A stretch of DNA of 64,000 nucleotides from Icerya purchasi (GCA_039619475.1 CM077115.1:104809893-104873892); one strand, 5' to 3'. Positions 1-11,124 are shown, counted from the stretch's first letter. Notes: a model not told the origin generated them from the sequence alone. Numbers and translations: made by a program.

Positions 1-2200
1 ACTTGAAAAGTATTTCCTGAACAATTAAATTTTAATCACTAAACAAACGGTAGCGAAAAAGGTGTTTTTTTTTAGACTTTGGTAATAATTCCAGCGAACG
101 TGCGGGCTTAACAGGGAGCTAGTGAAATGGGACTCGATCACTAGGAGTTAATTATTTTAAAAATATCGCTTCTTCTTTTTTGTCCACTATTAATAATTTA
201 CAGTTCAATTCATTATTCAAATCAATTTCTATCTCTCTACCGTGACTGACAGTCAGACCAGTGACAATTACACTACGCATGTCCTCTTTCTTTCTCGCTA
301 CATTTTAATGAAAAGCGGGGCCAAATTCCTCTTTCTCTATATATACGTTAGAGCACTTTTTTTCTATGCTACATTTATCTTTCTATTTCTTCTTCTAAAT
401 TCGTTTATTTTTGCTCTTTTTGTCTTTATAAAATCGCAAATTATAATGATTTTTCCTCGCATTCTACTATCTCATAGGGGTTTATCTGAATAATCAGTTG
501 TTCAACCGGTTGTTCCGTATACATCTTACCCGCTCAGACTCGCTAAAACTTTTAATCGACAACCGTACACGTAGAGGACGATCTTCGTATAAATCTGCTG
601 CCCGCGTTGTGAATTCGATTACCGTTCATTTACGTGTTTAAATTTTTCCTTTCTAAATCATATGCCACTTTGCCGAGGGTACTTTCAAATTCGTGAAAGA
701 AAAATGTAATAAATTTGGATTGTGCGAAAAGAGCGCACACATAGAAATGTGTGAAATAAGCGTGCAATCGGTCGAAAACAGCGAAGAAATATGAAGAAAC
801 TGGTGGGGAGATATTATGGCTTGTTTGAAGACAGTTTCTCTTTGAGCTAGAAATTGTAAGAAAAAAGATCAAAACATGTAGATAGATAAATATAGAAATA
901 TGAAGATATAATATTGACGAAAATGCTGATTTTAAATTGAACATAAGCTTTCTTCGTGACTCCATAAATTTGGACCATTGTTCGAAATTTTTTTCTTTCA
1001 GATATATTCCATTTCCGGAAACTAATAAAACCGGTAACCTTGTATCTCTCTTTTTGTGTCTTGAATCGTTACAATTTCGTGTAAAATACTCAAAAAAATA
1101 ATATACTCCCTGTAATAATTTTCCTTATTTCCCGTTGCAGTCAGTTTTATTTGGTTTCAAATTTAATCAGGCCTCATTTAAAAAAGAGGAACTTTTCACT
1201 ACTACCTATTCCTTATTTTCCACTTTTTGTGACTCTACTTTTTTATCCTAGTAATTCCGTCGGTTGGTGCCGGAATTTCCCTCATTCTTCCGGATCCTAA
1301 TTTACCGGAATTTCTTTTTGTCTTTCTATTCTATTTTTGTTTTTTTTTTTTTTTGTTTTTTTTTATATGTGAATCGAAATAACTATTCTGCGTATCATTA
1401 TCCCCTGATAATAATCGTCACTTCTCCGATTATTCTCCGACACGCTTCATAAGTATCTCCAAGTATCTCTACTTCCTCTCCTCCCAAATCTACATGCATG
1501 ATCTTCCACTCGTAATCTCCCTCTTTCCGTTGACTGGCCAATAATTTTCCGTTTCCATTTCAAGAAGATTTTAGGAGTCTGCTATATTCTCGAGTAAAAA
1601 ATTTCACTCTAGATCTCGGTCGAATGTTTTTTTATAAAAAAATTATTAAAACTGTTCTTTCTTTCGTTCAACTGACCTTCAAATTCTCGGAATTTTTAAC
1701 GGTGTAATTATATCATCTCCGCCTACGTTTTTAAAATAGCGTATTTTAATTATTTTCCTGTCGCTAATGTGTCTTTTATCGTTTTCATTATTTTTCTTCT
1801 CCTTGAGCCGAGCCGTTATCACGATGATCCGAATGACATAACGCTTTTCTTCGTTCTCCGTTCGTGTTTTTGTTGAAGACCGTACTGTTTGTTGCCCCCC
1901 GGGGTTTCGCGCTATATCTCGCGCAATTTCCCTTCTTCCGGCTATTCTAATCGAAATCTAATTTCGACATGAACCCGCCCGAACCGAGTAGGACAGAAAA
2001 AACAACAACTAAACCACTATATCGATATAGACTCACGTCGGCGGAATTGTTCGCAGAGATAAATTTCCCTGAATATATTTAAAACCGGGGGCGCTTTGAT
2101 TTTTTCTTTTCACGTACATTTGTAAAATATATGTGTGTGGGACCACCCCCCCCGCCCGCCGTTCGATCGTTCTTATTAATGTATTTTACGCGTTAAAAAT
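1..2200. other. AT-rich non-coding stretch
   Basis: No gene is supported here. Short open frames on both strands are poor in sequence complexity, dominated by Phe/Leu/Ile/Ser from T-rich runs, and match no family I recognise. A T-rich run lies near 1340-1365. The stretch could be intergenic, or an intron if the possible exons at 2.2-2.45 kb on the minus strand belong to a real gene. Confidence 0.5.
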
Positions 2201-2221
2201 AAGCACTTGGCGCCTACTTAC

Positions 2222-2279
2222 ATGGTGTAAAGATGATTACGATTTGAATGACGATAGCTGCTAGCACATCGAGGTTCAT
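2222..2279 (-). CDS. possible first coding exon (signal-peptide-like)
   Basis: On the minus strand an ATG at 2279 opens a 19-codon hydrophobic peptide starting MNLDVLAA and rich in Ile/Val. It runs straight into a consensus splice donor GTAAGT at 2221-2216. A short hydrophobic N-terminus followed by a donor is what the first coding exon of a secreted or membrane protein looks like. It lies 60 bp downstream of the possible terminal exon at 2340-2450, so both cannot belong to one simple gene model. No downstream exon was recognised toward the left edge. Confidence 0.18.
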
Positions 2280-2339
2280 GATGTGATGATGTTTGCTGTT
2301 CTTTTGCTGCCCATCCTATTACAGTAGATAGAACATGCA

Positions 2340-2450
2340 TTAACAACAACCAGTGTAATCGTCAAATGAAGCAACTGTGGATTCTTCTGTTCCGGTCGAC
2401 GATTTAGAACAAACCTTCATGCTGGGGTAGCCAATTTCGCCGGCTTGGAT
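2340..2450 (-). CDS. possible terminal exon of an unidentified gene
   Basis: On the minus strand a pyrimidine-rich tract ending in CAG (2451-2453) looks like a splice acceptor. It is followed by 36 codons ending in a TAA stop at 2342-2340. The peptide is mixed in composition (contains GEIGYPSMK near its start, an acidic/Ser/Thr patch and a C-terminal TGCC) and does not look like T-rich noise. I recognise no family. No other exon of the same gene could be found with confidence, and no polyadenylation signal is obvious just downstream. It may equally be chance sequence. Confidence 0.2.
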   Translation of the reverse strand: MQAGEIGYPSMKVCSKSSTGTEESTVASFDDYTGCC

Positions 2451-2826
2451 CTGAGGCAGAATCAGAACACTGTCTCATTTAGCTGTGTCGTAATCTCTCG
2501 ACGATGGTATACACAAAACAACGACTAGTGTAACACGTCAGATTATTACTAGTATTTTTGTACAGCGTACTGACGCACGATCGATTAAACTGCGCGCGAT
2601 TAGTGGAAACGTCAGGCGGGTAACGATAATATATAACGACAAAATCGCATTTCGAAAACGAGAAAAACTATATGTATATCTAAAAAAGGTATAGTAATTA
2701 CAAAACGAAAAAAAAAAAAAAAATTAAAAATTTTTATGATTGTAAATTGAGCACAAAAATTATGTGTGTCACTGTGTGTGTGTGTGTTCGGAGGCTGTAA
2801 ATTAACGGAAACAATAATAGTAGTAA

Positions 2827-2868
<42 letters not shown>

Positions 2869-3240
2869 AATAAATTAATTAATAATAATTCGTCTAAGTA
2901 AAAAGTTACCTATAGAATCTTACAAAGTGAGATTGTCATCGTTGAAAGAAACTCTATTACGATTACTGTACAAAAATATCGTGTGCCGTGGTTTCTTTTT
3001 CTTACATTGATTAACGCGGCGGCCTATTATGTCGGTGCGTGTGTGTGTGTGTGTGCGCGCGTGTAGGTGCGTATGTTGGTAACGTAAACGAAAGAACAGT
3101 AATGCTCTCTTCTCATACACGGTACATCTAATCGAAACTATTTGCGGTAATTGTTAACGGATAACGAAACAATTATTTTAAGATAAATAAATACACATAT
3201 ACGCATGAAAACGATTAGAACAACAACGGCCGATTATACG
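2451..3240. other. non-coding stretch with simple repeats
   Basis: No gene seen. It holds an A run near 2710, a TG run near 2775, an (AAT)n tract around 2826-2872 with an (AATA)n extension, and a TG/GC run near 3036-3060. Short minus-strand frames here run through the repeats and are not supported as genes. Confidence 0.5.
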
Positions 3241-3246
3241 CGTACA

Positions 3247-3317
3247 CACATATATATATGAAAAAATATATATTATATATATACATATATATATATTATA
3301 TATTAATATATATATTA

Positions 3318-3349
<32 letters not shown>

Positions 3350-3362
3350 GTGTATATATATG
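3247..3362. repeat. (TA)n microsatellite, partly palindromic
   Basis: About 115 bp of alternating T/A interrupted by single changes. It is self-complementary and could extrude as a cruciform. Confidence 0.9.
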
Positions 3363-3479
3363 TAATTTATGGTACGAGAGAAGCGGATACACCAGCTAAC
3401 GGAGCGTTACACGAAAATCCGATGTTCGCACACGCGACGTTACTAACGGCAGAGTATATCGCCCGTTCGTAAGTTTCAG

Positions 3480-3720
3480 TTTGAATTCGCGGGCTCCCGA
3501 GCGACAGGGTAGTGTATACACTTAAGAAGACAAGTCGAACTATGAATGTTACCATAGCCTGCCAGTTGAAGGGATTTCAGCGCAGTTCGTCGATGGCTGC
3601 CCAGCTGGAGCTGGCGCGGCGCTTGTGCGCACATTTGTATCGAGCTGCTGAAATCGGAGGTGGCGGCTGCCGACGACGCGGCACGAACGCGGTCGAAGTT
3701 ACGAAGCCTCTTTAATAAAA
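3480..3720. other. GC-rich islet with open frames on both strands
   Basis: This 240-bp patch is clearly richer in G+C and CpG than its surroundings. A 67-codon plus-strand frame (3512-3715, with AAQLELARRL near its middle) and a long open minus-strand frame overlap it. Neither matches a family I know. The base composition suggests a promoter, an exon or a more recently acquired segment, but nothing decides between these. Confidence 0.3.
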
Positions 3721-3774
3721 TCGTTTGACTAACTCGTTCCTGGAAACAAATTTACGAACCCGAATTGGGACATA

Positions 3775-3797
3775 CCCCCCCCCCCCCCGGGGGGGGT
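3775..3797. repeat. C-run/G-run hairpin
   Basis: A run of C is followed directly by a run of G, giving a near-perfect inverted repeat with almost no loop. It sits just upstream of the 351-bp tandem duplication. Confidence 0.85.
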
Positions 3798-3822
3798 GGA
3801 GAGGCTTAAACTGTGTTTTGGA

Positions 3823-4545
3823 TTTAAGCTTTTAAGCCATCGCGAGTGGAGGGGGGCACTCCGCGATATTAATTCACCTTTATGTGTAAGCATTCCCCGG
3901 ATAAGACGTTAAATATTCCCGGGTGAATTAATTTCTTCGTTGCACTCTTTGCACGCGATGTGACGGTCATCTGCTGAAACGAAGAAGCATGCGAGCATGA
4001 AGGAAAAGTGCAACCATCGCCTGGTTTTTTTATCGGCTATGCCTGAACATGATACTTATTAACAAACCACCGAGTTATCTAATTAGTTCAACAGCATTGC
4101 GAACTTTAAATCACTTTTTCCCCTTTTATAAGGATTCGTTGTGTATCGGACGTTTAACTCTCTGCGTTTTTCATTTAAGCTTTTAAGCCATCGCGGAAGG
4201 AGCACCCCGCGATATTAATTCACCTTTATGCGTGTAAGCATTCACCCCGGATAAGACGTTAAATACTCCCCCCCCTTTCAACCCCCCCGTAGTGAATTAA
4301 TTTCTTCGTGCACTCTTTGCACGGCGACGGTCATCTAACGAAGCGAAGCAAGCGAGTATAGAGGAAAAGTACAACTACTACTATAGTACTATCGTTTGGT
4401 TTTTGATTGGCTATACGTCTGATTAATAAAAAACCACCGAATTGCCTAATTTGTTTAGCAGCATCGCGAACTTTTAAGAGCGCTTTCCACTTTTTTTTTT
4501 ACAAGGACTCGCGTCGTTATCGGTCCAGACTTTGAAGCTCTCACT
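3823..4545. repeat. tandem duplication, two diverged copies of about 351 bp
   Basis: The motif TTTAAGCTTTTAAGCCATCG begins both copies, at 3823 and 4174, so the period is 351 bp. The copies then share collinear blocks (CGATATTAATTCACCTTTATG, GATAAGACGTTAAATA, GTGAATTAATTTCTTCG, CACTCTTTGCACG, GACGGTCATCT, AAACCACCGA) separated by small indels. No protein is encoded. Shared blocks near 3890/4250 and 3920/4290 are partly self-complementary (TAATTCACC against GGTGAATTA). Confidence 0.88.
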
Positions 4546-4549
4546 TTTT

Positions 4550-6600
4550 TCTCGGACTACGCTAAAAACACGAGATGACTAACGTTGCAAATATTTCTTT
4601 ATCGAAAAGCTAATTTAGTTGGATGTGCGGATTTAATTTTTATCTAACTTTCTCATGGTTTTAATAGCTTTTATCGTTTTTTGTTTTATTTTTTTTCCTT
4701 GGAGAATACTGTATTGTGAAAGAAGTTTCCACCATTTTGCACTTTCTTTCCTAATCCGCTACGCTAATACCTGCTCGAGTTGATTAACTGAGTAGCAAAA
4801 TTCTTGTCTTCTATATACTTCATCGTATTAAGATCTTTCAGTAGTTCTTATTTTGGCATTCCTATCTTATCGTGTCCAGTTACTTCTAATGAACTACTTT
4901 CTAAACAAAGAGCACGCTCCGATGTTGTAGTTAGAAACATGCACAGTTCGCAGATAATATTGCGGGCCCGCAGTCGCATTCCCTATCGTTAGATAGCGAA
5001 CTCCTTGTCAGCCGGCATCGCGGGCGCTGCTGTTGCAGTGTGACGATAGTGTGTTGGGTGTAAATTTTATTAATTTCCTTTTGACAGGATGGTAAGCGTT
5101 GTTTTCGCAGTCGTCGCCGTAATTACTTTTTGTCATAATTAAGAATTATATGCTTTATAGTGGTGGAGAAAGTTGTTGAACTTTCGGATCGCTCTTCACG
5201 GCACGCTATGTGTGGTCTATATAGCTTCGGTGCTTGATGGTTCTAACTAAGTTTTAAACATCCCCCGTGTTTCTTCAATTATTGGCAGTCCGATTTCTTT
5301 ATTCGTACTGTGGGCTCTGTAATTGCAGATGTGGCCACGGTATGGGACAGCTAACTCCTTTTGCTCTTATCTTCTGCAGTATCGTTCCTTCTCTCTTTTC
5401 AGGATGCGTATGTTTGGCATTTATCGACGTTGATTGTGTCATTGTTTCTCCATCCTTGGTATATAGCGTTCTTTGTCAGATTCCATTCCTTGTAACTCGT
5501 AATTACTTCTATTTACAACGTGTTGATGGGTAATCGTCTATTATTGGCAAGCCCGGGGAAAACCCCAAACAAGAAGAAAAAAAAGATTTTTTATTTTTTT
5601 GTTAAATTAAGCTGGGGGCGTTTTAATGTCGCCCGGAAAGGTATATTTGAAATATAAAACAGATAAACGATCCTATTAGAAATTTATTTAAATTATAAAA
5701 GTATAATAGAGCACCGACATTTCCGGAGAAATGTTAAATTTGGAGTAGTATGTAACACACGTTGTACGGTTTAAATGGAAAACATTTTTGGTCGTCCTAG
5801 AATGCAATATGGAGAGGTGAGAGAATTCGGAACTGAATGTTGGTCGGCGATACAGCAAACGATTGACAAGCAGCTTCGTCCAACAGCAATGAACTAAAAT
5901 ATTTTGACAGGAGGAAAGAAAATTCGATGACGTTTTCTAAGATATTAATGTTTTTGATTTTTTGAATTGTTTATATATCTCGCAAAAAAAAAAAAAAAAA
6001 AAAAAGAAATACACATATATATGTGTACATTTATAGACCCTTGCAGGACCGGTAAATTAAATAGCGCCGAGATAAAAGTGGACAATTGATACATCTGAAG
6101 AAACGGGGCAACTTTTAAAAATAGACATCTTTCAAATCTGTTTCGGCGCAGTTCGTTTTTTGTATTACCATTACATAGAAGGCGACGAAGAACGAGCTTT
6201 TTTTAAAAAAAATAATCGAGCGCATGTATAAATGACAAAAAAGAAAACCTTAAGGATTCCGAAAAACTTTACCTAAAATCGGTTGTTAACTGTGAGAAAA
6301 AACGAGAAAAGTTCGAATCCGTAAAAGAGCAGTTTTTAAAAGATTATATCGGAAAAATGGGTCAACAATGAAACAGATAAGTTGGCTCGCAGTGACAGCC
6401 GGCTTTAATAATTTTGGTAATAATACGTAATAATTTAGATACTATCTGACATTACTGTTAGTTGCACAAATAATAAAAACTCAAAGCCTTAAAGCAGTAG
6501 AAATATAAACAAAAAAAAGGCAAACTTTTCAGCGCTTTATAGGAAATATATAAGCGCTTCTTGGCTGCTTTTTTTTTTTTTTATTTCTTAAATGGCCAGC
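4550..6600. other. non-coding stretch, no gene recognised
   Basis: Plus-strand frames at 4804-4992 and 5267-5533 have no recognisable motif. A pyrimidine tract ending in CAG near 5088 is followed within four bases by GTAAGC, an acceptor-like/donor-like pair too close to define an ordinary exon. A run of about 20 A lies near 5986-6005. Nothing else is supported. Confidence 0.45.
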
Positions 6601-6613
6601 CCGTCCCCTTTAG

Positions 6614-7057
6614 TTTTTTTTTTTTTTTTTTTTTTTTTTTTGGGCACGTCAACAGTGGCACTTACCCAACGCAAGGAATTGTACATTATATAAGGAAAAG
6701 ATTAGAAATTGAGGAGATAAAGAAGGCCAACAAAGGAACTATATTGAGAGATGGGAGTGCAAGAATGGAGTGGGCACTATAAGGAGTAGGAAGGCCAAGG
6801 CGCGGAAGACTAGAATACAGAGTAGAACGTTCGGAGGAAATAAAGGGGCATTCGAACAAAATGTGATTCTCATCACAGGTATAATTGAGCTCTGGAGGGT
6901 CATAAGGACACAAAGGAGATTGAACAATAGAAAAACGGAAAAGATAAGCCGGAAGCAAACTATGATTGAACCGCAAGCGAACTATAGAGGAAATAATCGA
7001 ACGGCTAAGGTAGGGGAAAAGATTAAACCAAGGAAGAGAGGAAGGGAAGGGTTGAAA
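6614..7057 (-). mobile_element. 3' fragment of an RNase H-type LINE (C-terminus plus poly-A tail)
   Basis: The minus strand encodes the C-terminal end of the same LINE family as the long frame at 61.5-64 kb. Visible parts are SRSIISSIVRLRFNHSLLPA, a Cys/His motif (CPYDPP...CDENH...FEC) and a closing LGLPTPYS stretch, with the stop at 6686. The 3' untranslated tail ends in TTGACGTGCCC and a poly-A tail, read as the T-run at 6614-6641. The reading frame is open across this piece. The element is cut at its 5' side near 7057, where an inverted segment of the same family begins. The plus-strand frame over 6770-7066 is a shadow of this one. Confidence 0.88.
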
Positions 7058-7059
7058 TG

Positions 7060-7245
7060 TCACTGATCCCATTATTCTCCAAATTCGCTTCTTAATTTCT
7101 AATTTATTTGCATCCCGTTCTGTTGTAATTGATCTACTATGGATTCCTGATCGTTGCGGAATTCCTGGCAACGAGTACCTTTCTGACCCCTTTAGTCGGA
7201 TTTATCCATTCTCCATATTTATATTCTATTCCTTTTTTCTTTAAG
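7060..7245 (+). mobile_element. inverted 5' segment of the same LINE insertion
   Basis: The plus strand here encodes the end of the LINE RNase H domain. IILQIRFLISNLFASRS is followed by DLLWIPDRCGIPGNE, which matches IDLLWIPGHCGIAGND of the 61.5-kb copy, and then by a degraded FSRIYPFS block. Order and orientation relative to the minus-strand 3' segment at 6614-7057 are those expected of a twin-priming (5' inversion) product. The outer end of this segment corresponds to sequence just upstream of where the 3' segment starts. About 40 codons are missing between the GNE and IYP blocks. Confidence 0.75.
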
Positions 7246-7360
7246 ATAAATCCTTTGTTTCCGTTATTCTCTGTAAATTCACAAAAAAAAAAAAACCAAA
7301 AAAACACCTAAATTCTTTAATGTCTGAGGGGAATCCACTAACTATAGTAACTTATAGAAT

Positions 7361-7530
7361 CTGGGCAGTACTACCGTGACATAGTTGGTTAGGTAGTGGT
7401 GTTTCGTTCCCCCGATTCGAATTCCATCGCTGCTGACATTTAAAAAAAAAAAAAAGAAAATTATTCACTTACGTTGGGTTAATGTCCATGGTTTAGACAC
7501 CCTCACCGCCGCAAAAAAAATAAAAAGTTC
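7361..7530 (+). mobile_element. tRNA-derived SINE with LINE-like 3' tail
   Basis: A tRNA-like head has an A box (ATAGTTGGTTAGGTAGTGG, 7381-7399) and a B box (GATTCGAATTCC, 7414-7425), the internal promoter of RNA polymerase III. The body contains an A run, then TTCACTTACGTTGGGTTAATG, which resembles the 3' tail of the RNase H LINE family, and the copy ends in an A-rich run near 7513-7526. The same family occurs inverted at 57445-57589. I found no clear target-site duplication for this copy, and its last 30 bp differ from the family tail. Confidence 0.75.
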
Positions 7531-7539
7531 ACCAAAATA

Positions 7540-8126
7540 CTTTTTTTTCCAAATTTCCGGCGCAGTGCCTAAAAATTAGAGATGTTCCAAAACGTCTGCA
7601 TCGCAATATTTATTATCGCTGTTAATCACACGAGCACAATGATGTGCCATTTCTAACTTGGAAATTTTTGCGATTTATAATCTGTTTCTATACTTTTTTC
7701 CTTATATAAGTAATTACGACTACGATTCCGTTATTGATATATATATATTTTAATTCAGTCGTGTCAGACAAAAAGCGCTATTCTTCTATTCTTGATTATT
7801 ATTATATCACATTTGGATATAGAATTTCAATTTCAGACATCCCGTTACTAATATCGGCTTTTAGCCCAGACTAAGATAATTTGCGTCTCTTATTCAGATA
7901 GTATTTTCGTTATGATTCTTCCTCGAAAAATGTATTACTAGCACATTTGATTTAATGTTTATTCTGAAGATTTTTTTCGTTGTACTTATTCTCTTTATTT
8001 TACCCTGTTAACTAATTGATGAAATAAGAGTGTCTATTTTTCCTATTTCATTATCAAGTTAGAATCATCAACAACAACAACTGTATTCCGATAAAATAAT
8101 TTCCACCATTATAAAATATGTAAAAA
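7540..8126. other. non-coding stretch
   Basis: AT-rich sequence without a supported gene, separating the SINE from the MITE at 8135. It contains a short (TA)n tract near 7738-7750. Confidence 0.5.
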
Positions 8127-8134
8127 ACCTCAAC

Positions 8135-8385
8135 CAAGGGCGTCGCCAGCCGATGGGTCAGGGGGGGGGCAAGATGATAGAAAAAGGATATGAGTTATAG
8201 GAAAAATAAAATTTATAAGTTGTAAAGGCTTAATATTTTCTATTAAACAAGAATAAAATCTTAATTAAAACATAATTTATTACGCGCCTATGAATACTCA
8301 TCATGGCCAGTTGATTAAAAAATTTCAAGGCCCCAGATGGGGGGCAGCTACCCGGCCCCGCTACACCCCGCTGGCGACGCCCATG
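8135..8385. mobile_element. hAT-like MITE, copy A
   Basis: Terminal inverted repeats are CAAGGGCGTCGCCAGC on the left and GCTGGCGACGCCCATG on the right. The two other copies at 35748-36052 and 38738-39010 share the ends and an internal block (GAGTTATAGGAAAAATAAAA, then CGCCTATGAATACTCATCAT). Flanking 8-mers ACCTCAAC (8127-8134) and ATCTCAAC (8386-8393) agree at 6 of 8 positions, consistent with an aged 8-bp target-site duplication as made by hAT transposases. No protein is encoded, so an autonomous relative must have supplied transposase. Confidence 0.85.
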
Positions 8386-8442
8386 ATCTCAACATCGTCT
8401 TGGACAGTAATGAAACGGTTGCTGCACGTAATTCTTTGCCTT

Positions 8443-8480
8443 TTCTTCTTTTTCTTCTTCTTCTTCTTCTTCTTCTTCTT
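8443..8480. repeat. (TTC)n microsatellite
   Basis: TTC units with one or two interruptions. The run makes the overlapping open frame at 8290-8739 look longer than it deserves. Confidence 0.9.
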
Positions 8481-9039
8481 ATTTTTTGCTCAAATTTACT
8501 TTCGAAAAATTAAAAGCGCTTTGAAGAGACCACACACAGAGCTTCTGCCCCAAATATGGAAAAAAAGGAAAATGAGAGTATACGCATTCTTTTCGCCCAG
8601 TGTGAAACGTAATTCTCACTCATCCGTAGAGCGGCTCGATACTCCGCGATTAATTTTAATTATTGGTCACTCGCTTCCTACTCCGTGCGTACATATTACG
8701 AATTTCCGTAATGGCGACCTTGCAACCCGCCTTCAATAATTTCTTTTACGTTACAGAAAACGAAAAAAAGACGAAAAAGCAAAAAAAAGTACACATCCGC
8801 CGAGTTAAACATAAATTTTTCGCTCGTCTCCTCTTCGACAACGTTCGTTAACCGTCGGAGGAAACAGCGTTCACTATCGGCCAGTTTCATGCGCTCGATA
8901 AGAGCATGCTCCGTCGAGGGTTGAAGCGCCGGGGAAATGTGCGGCATTTTCGAAGGGATCTGGCAGAATGGGAACCCTACAACACGCACACCTAAACACA
9001 ACAGCCATACGGACTAGTGTAATATTTTAGAAGGCGAGA

Positions 9040-9202
9040 GCCGTGCGCTCCCTCGGAGGTGACACGACTGCAGTCCCGGTGCCTCCCCGGTTGCGTTACG
9101 ATACGTGCGCGTAACGTAGCCGAAATTTTAACACGACCACGTCGAATTCGACGCACAGGCCAACACCATGCCAGCAGCAGCAGCAGCAGCGCCGTTATTA
9201 AT
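9040..9202 (+). CDS. possible exon ending at a GTAAGT donor
   Basis: A comparatively GC-rich segment contains an open frame from an ATG near 9059, rich in Arg. It includes a (CAG)n tract at 9172-9190 encoding six Ser in this frame, and it meets a perfect splice donor GTAAGT at 9203-9208. Locally raised G+C and CpG would fit a first exon and promoter region. I recognise no family and no partner exon, so this is a weak candidate only. Confidence 0.2.
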
Positions 9203-9330
9203 GTAAGTCAAAAATACGCACACTATGCTCGCCACTACTACATACCATTAACGTAATTAGTGTGTACGATTGCCTGCCCTTCCAGAGTTCTGTATGTGTG
9301 TCGAGGTTTTCTTTTCATCTCAGACTCGCT

Positions 9331-9393
9331 TTCTTTCTCACACTCTCTCTCTCTCACTCTCTCTCTTTCTCTCTAACTCTCTCTGTCTCTCTC
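9331..9393. repeat. (CT)n-rich microsatellite
   Basis: Interrupted CT repeat. It explains the Ser/Leu-rich start of the 205-codon open frame at 9262-9879, which I do not accept as a gene. Confidence 0.85.
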
Positions 9394-9399
9394 GCGTCG

Positions 9400-10920
9400 T
9401 CTCTCATTCTGCCTATTTTAGTTATTTTCCAGCACGCTAATATAGCGCCACTCCCAAGGCACCGTTTATACGAATACGCGGCAGAAATGAGAAATTCCAA
9501 ATTCGGGGCCACAGCACATGACATGACCGGCTGCTATATCGACCGGGCTCCTATACACCTCTACACGTCACTGTCAATATTTCACTACCATTACCACACC
9601 GTTACACGTCGCACCACTACCACACTAGCACCACTACTACCACTACTCTTTACGACGACTACCAGCGGCCGAGCCGCGTGCGCTGGTATTTCTCCGCTAA
9701 TGCCTTGCGTCTTGACCATGCGCACATTTTTATTTCTATTCGATAGCCCGGAATACGATCTCACCTATACACGCAGATCCGAGAACGGTTATTTATTGTA
9801 TAGAAATTCGCGCGCACACATGCTCGCCGAAAACCTGGAAAGATGCTGGAGATGTCGTACGTGTGACACGCTTCCTTAAGAACCGGGCGCACACAGTGGC
9901 ACCATTACAGAGGCACGCAGTGCACCGTTCAACGCTACGTTATCATCATCATGGCCGTCATCGCGAGCGGCACCACACTCCTTCCGCTCGACGGCCAGCA
10001 TAGTATAATCAACCTTTTTGACGGCTTTTAGAACAACGAAATTGTTTCTTAAAGAATTATTTCAACTAGCTCGAAAATGAAATAAAATCCGCCGCTACTT
10101 TCCTTAATTTTTAGTGCCCCTTCTTTTTCGGGTTTTTTGAGAACCATCCTCAACCCTGCGCTCCTCTAGCTGCCGCTAAATTAAAACTCCATCGCGATTC
10201 GGTGCAGTTGTGTGTTATTTCAGATGGCGTGTTACGACGCGGCGCAATTTATGGACCGGTCGTGTCGTCCCCTAATAATAGATAATGTTTATCGAATAAA
10301 GCACAACAAAATAAGAAAAAGGAAGCGAATAACGAAAGACACCTACTTTTTATTTTATCGTAATTTTGCAATGTATCTACACAAAGGCGGGACAAAACGC
10401 GACACGATAAAAAATAATTATTGCGCCGGTGGTTTAAAGATCATTTAGTTTTAGTTCCGAAGTTAATTGGAATCGTTGTTGTCTTACGTTTTTCATTCAG
10501 CTTTTTTAAAGTTTTTTCTTCTTTTTTTTTTTTAGATTTCGCTTCCAAGTTGTTTTAGTTTTTTTTTTCAATACTAAAAACAGAGTGTATTATCGTTATT
10601 ATTAGAATTCTTTTATTTGCACAATCATTTTTTACCATTATTATTACTGATAACTATTATAACAATGTTGCTAGGACTGTCAGTAACTTCTAAAAATATT
10701 GCGAACGAAGAAACGGCAACCCCCTAAACTCTTTTAGATTCATCGATTTTTTTTTTTGCGATGAAGTTAGGCTCTTGGAATAATGTCAATCCGTAAAAAA
10801 ACGTCGCATATAATGGAATTTCTATTTCGCTAAGGACAAAAAAAGCGATTTATAGATTTATACTTTTTCTCTCTTTTTTTTCAACATTTAACTCATTCAT
10901 TTAATGTATTCAATTACAGC
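9400..10920. other. no gene recognised
   Basis: The first 600 bp are somewhat GC-richer than the surroundings and may be regulatory or untranslated sequence. The rest is AT-rich. Frames at 9262-9879 and 10212-10448 show no domain or motif that I recognise. Confidence 0.45.
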
Positions 10921-10925
10921 TTTAA

Positions 10926-11119
10926 ATTATACCCGTTTTTAAAACAAGGATAATACTTAATATTTCCCCAGTTTTAAAACCAATATGCATTCTCTTTACG
11001 ATACCTAAAATATTTAAAAAATATTATACCCGTTTTTAAAACAGGGATAATACTAATATTTCCCCAGTTTTAAAACCAATATGCATTCTCTTTACATACC
11101 TAAAATATTTAAAAAACAA
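10926..11119. repeat. tandem duplication, two copies of about 97 bp
   Basis: The block from ATTATACCCGTTTTTAAAAC to TACCTAAAATATTTAAAAAA occurs at 10926 and again at 11023 with only a few substitutions and 1-2-base indels. The copies are much closer to each other than the 351-bp copies near 4 kb, which implies a more recent duplication. Confidence 0.93.
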
Positions 11120-11124
11120 GTTGC

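Noticed and set aside
6770..7066. 98-codon basic plus-strand frame
   Set aside because: Antisense shadow of the LINE C-terminus at 6614-7057; a similar shadow occurs at 20143-20433 against the plus-strand LINE.
7361..7432. tRNA gene
   Set aside because: A/B boxes fit, but the acceptor stem does not pair and the same sequence recurs at 57.5 kb with a target-site duplication and poly-A, so it is a SINE.
9262..9879. 205-codon plus-strand open frame
   Set aside because: Its first third is encoded by a CT microsatellite, the rest is His/Thr/Leu low complexity with no domain, and no splice or start context favours it.
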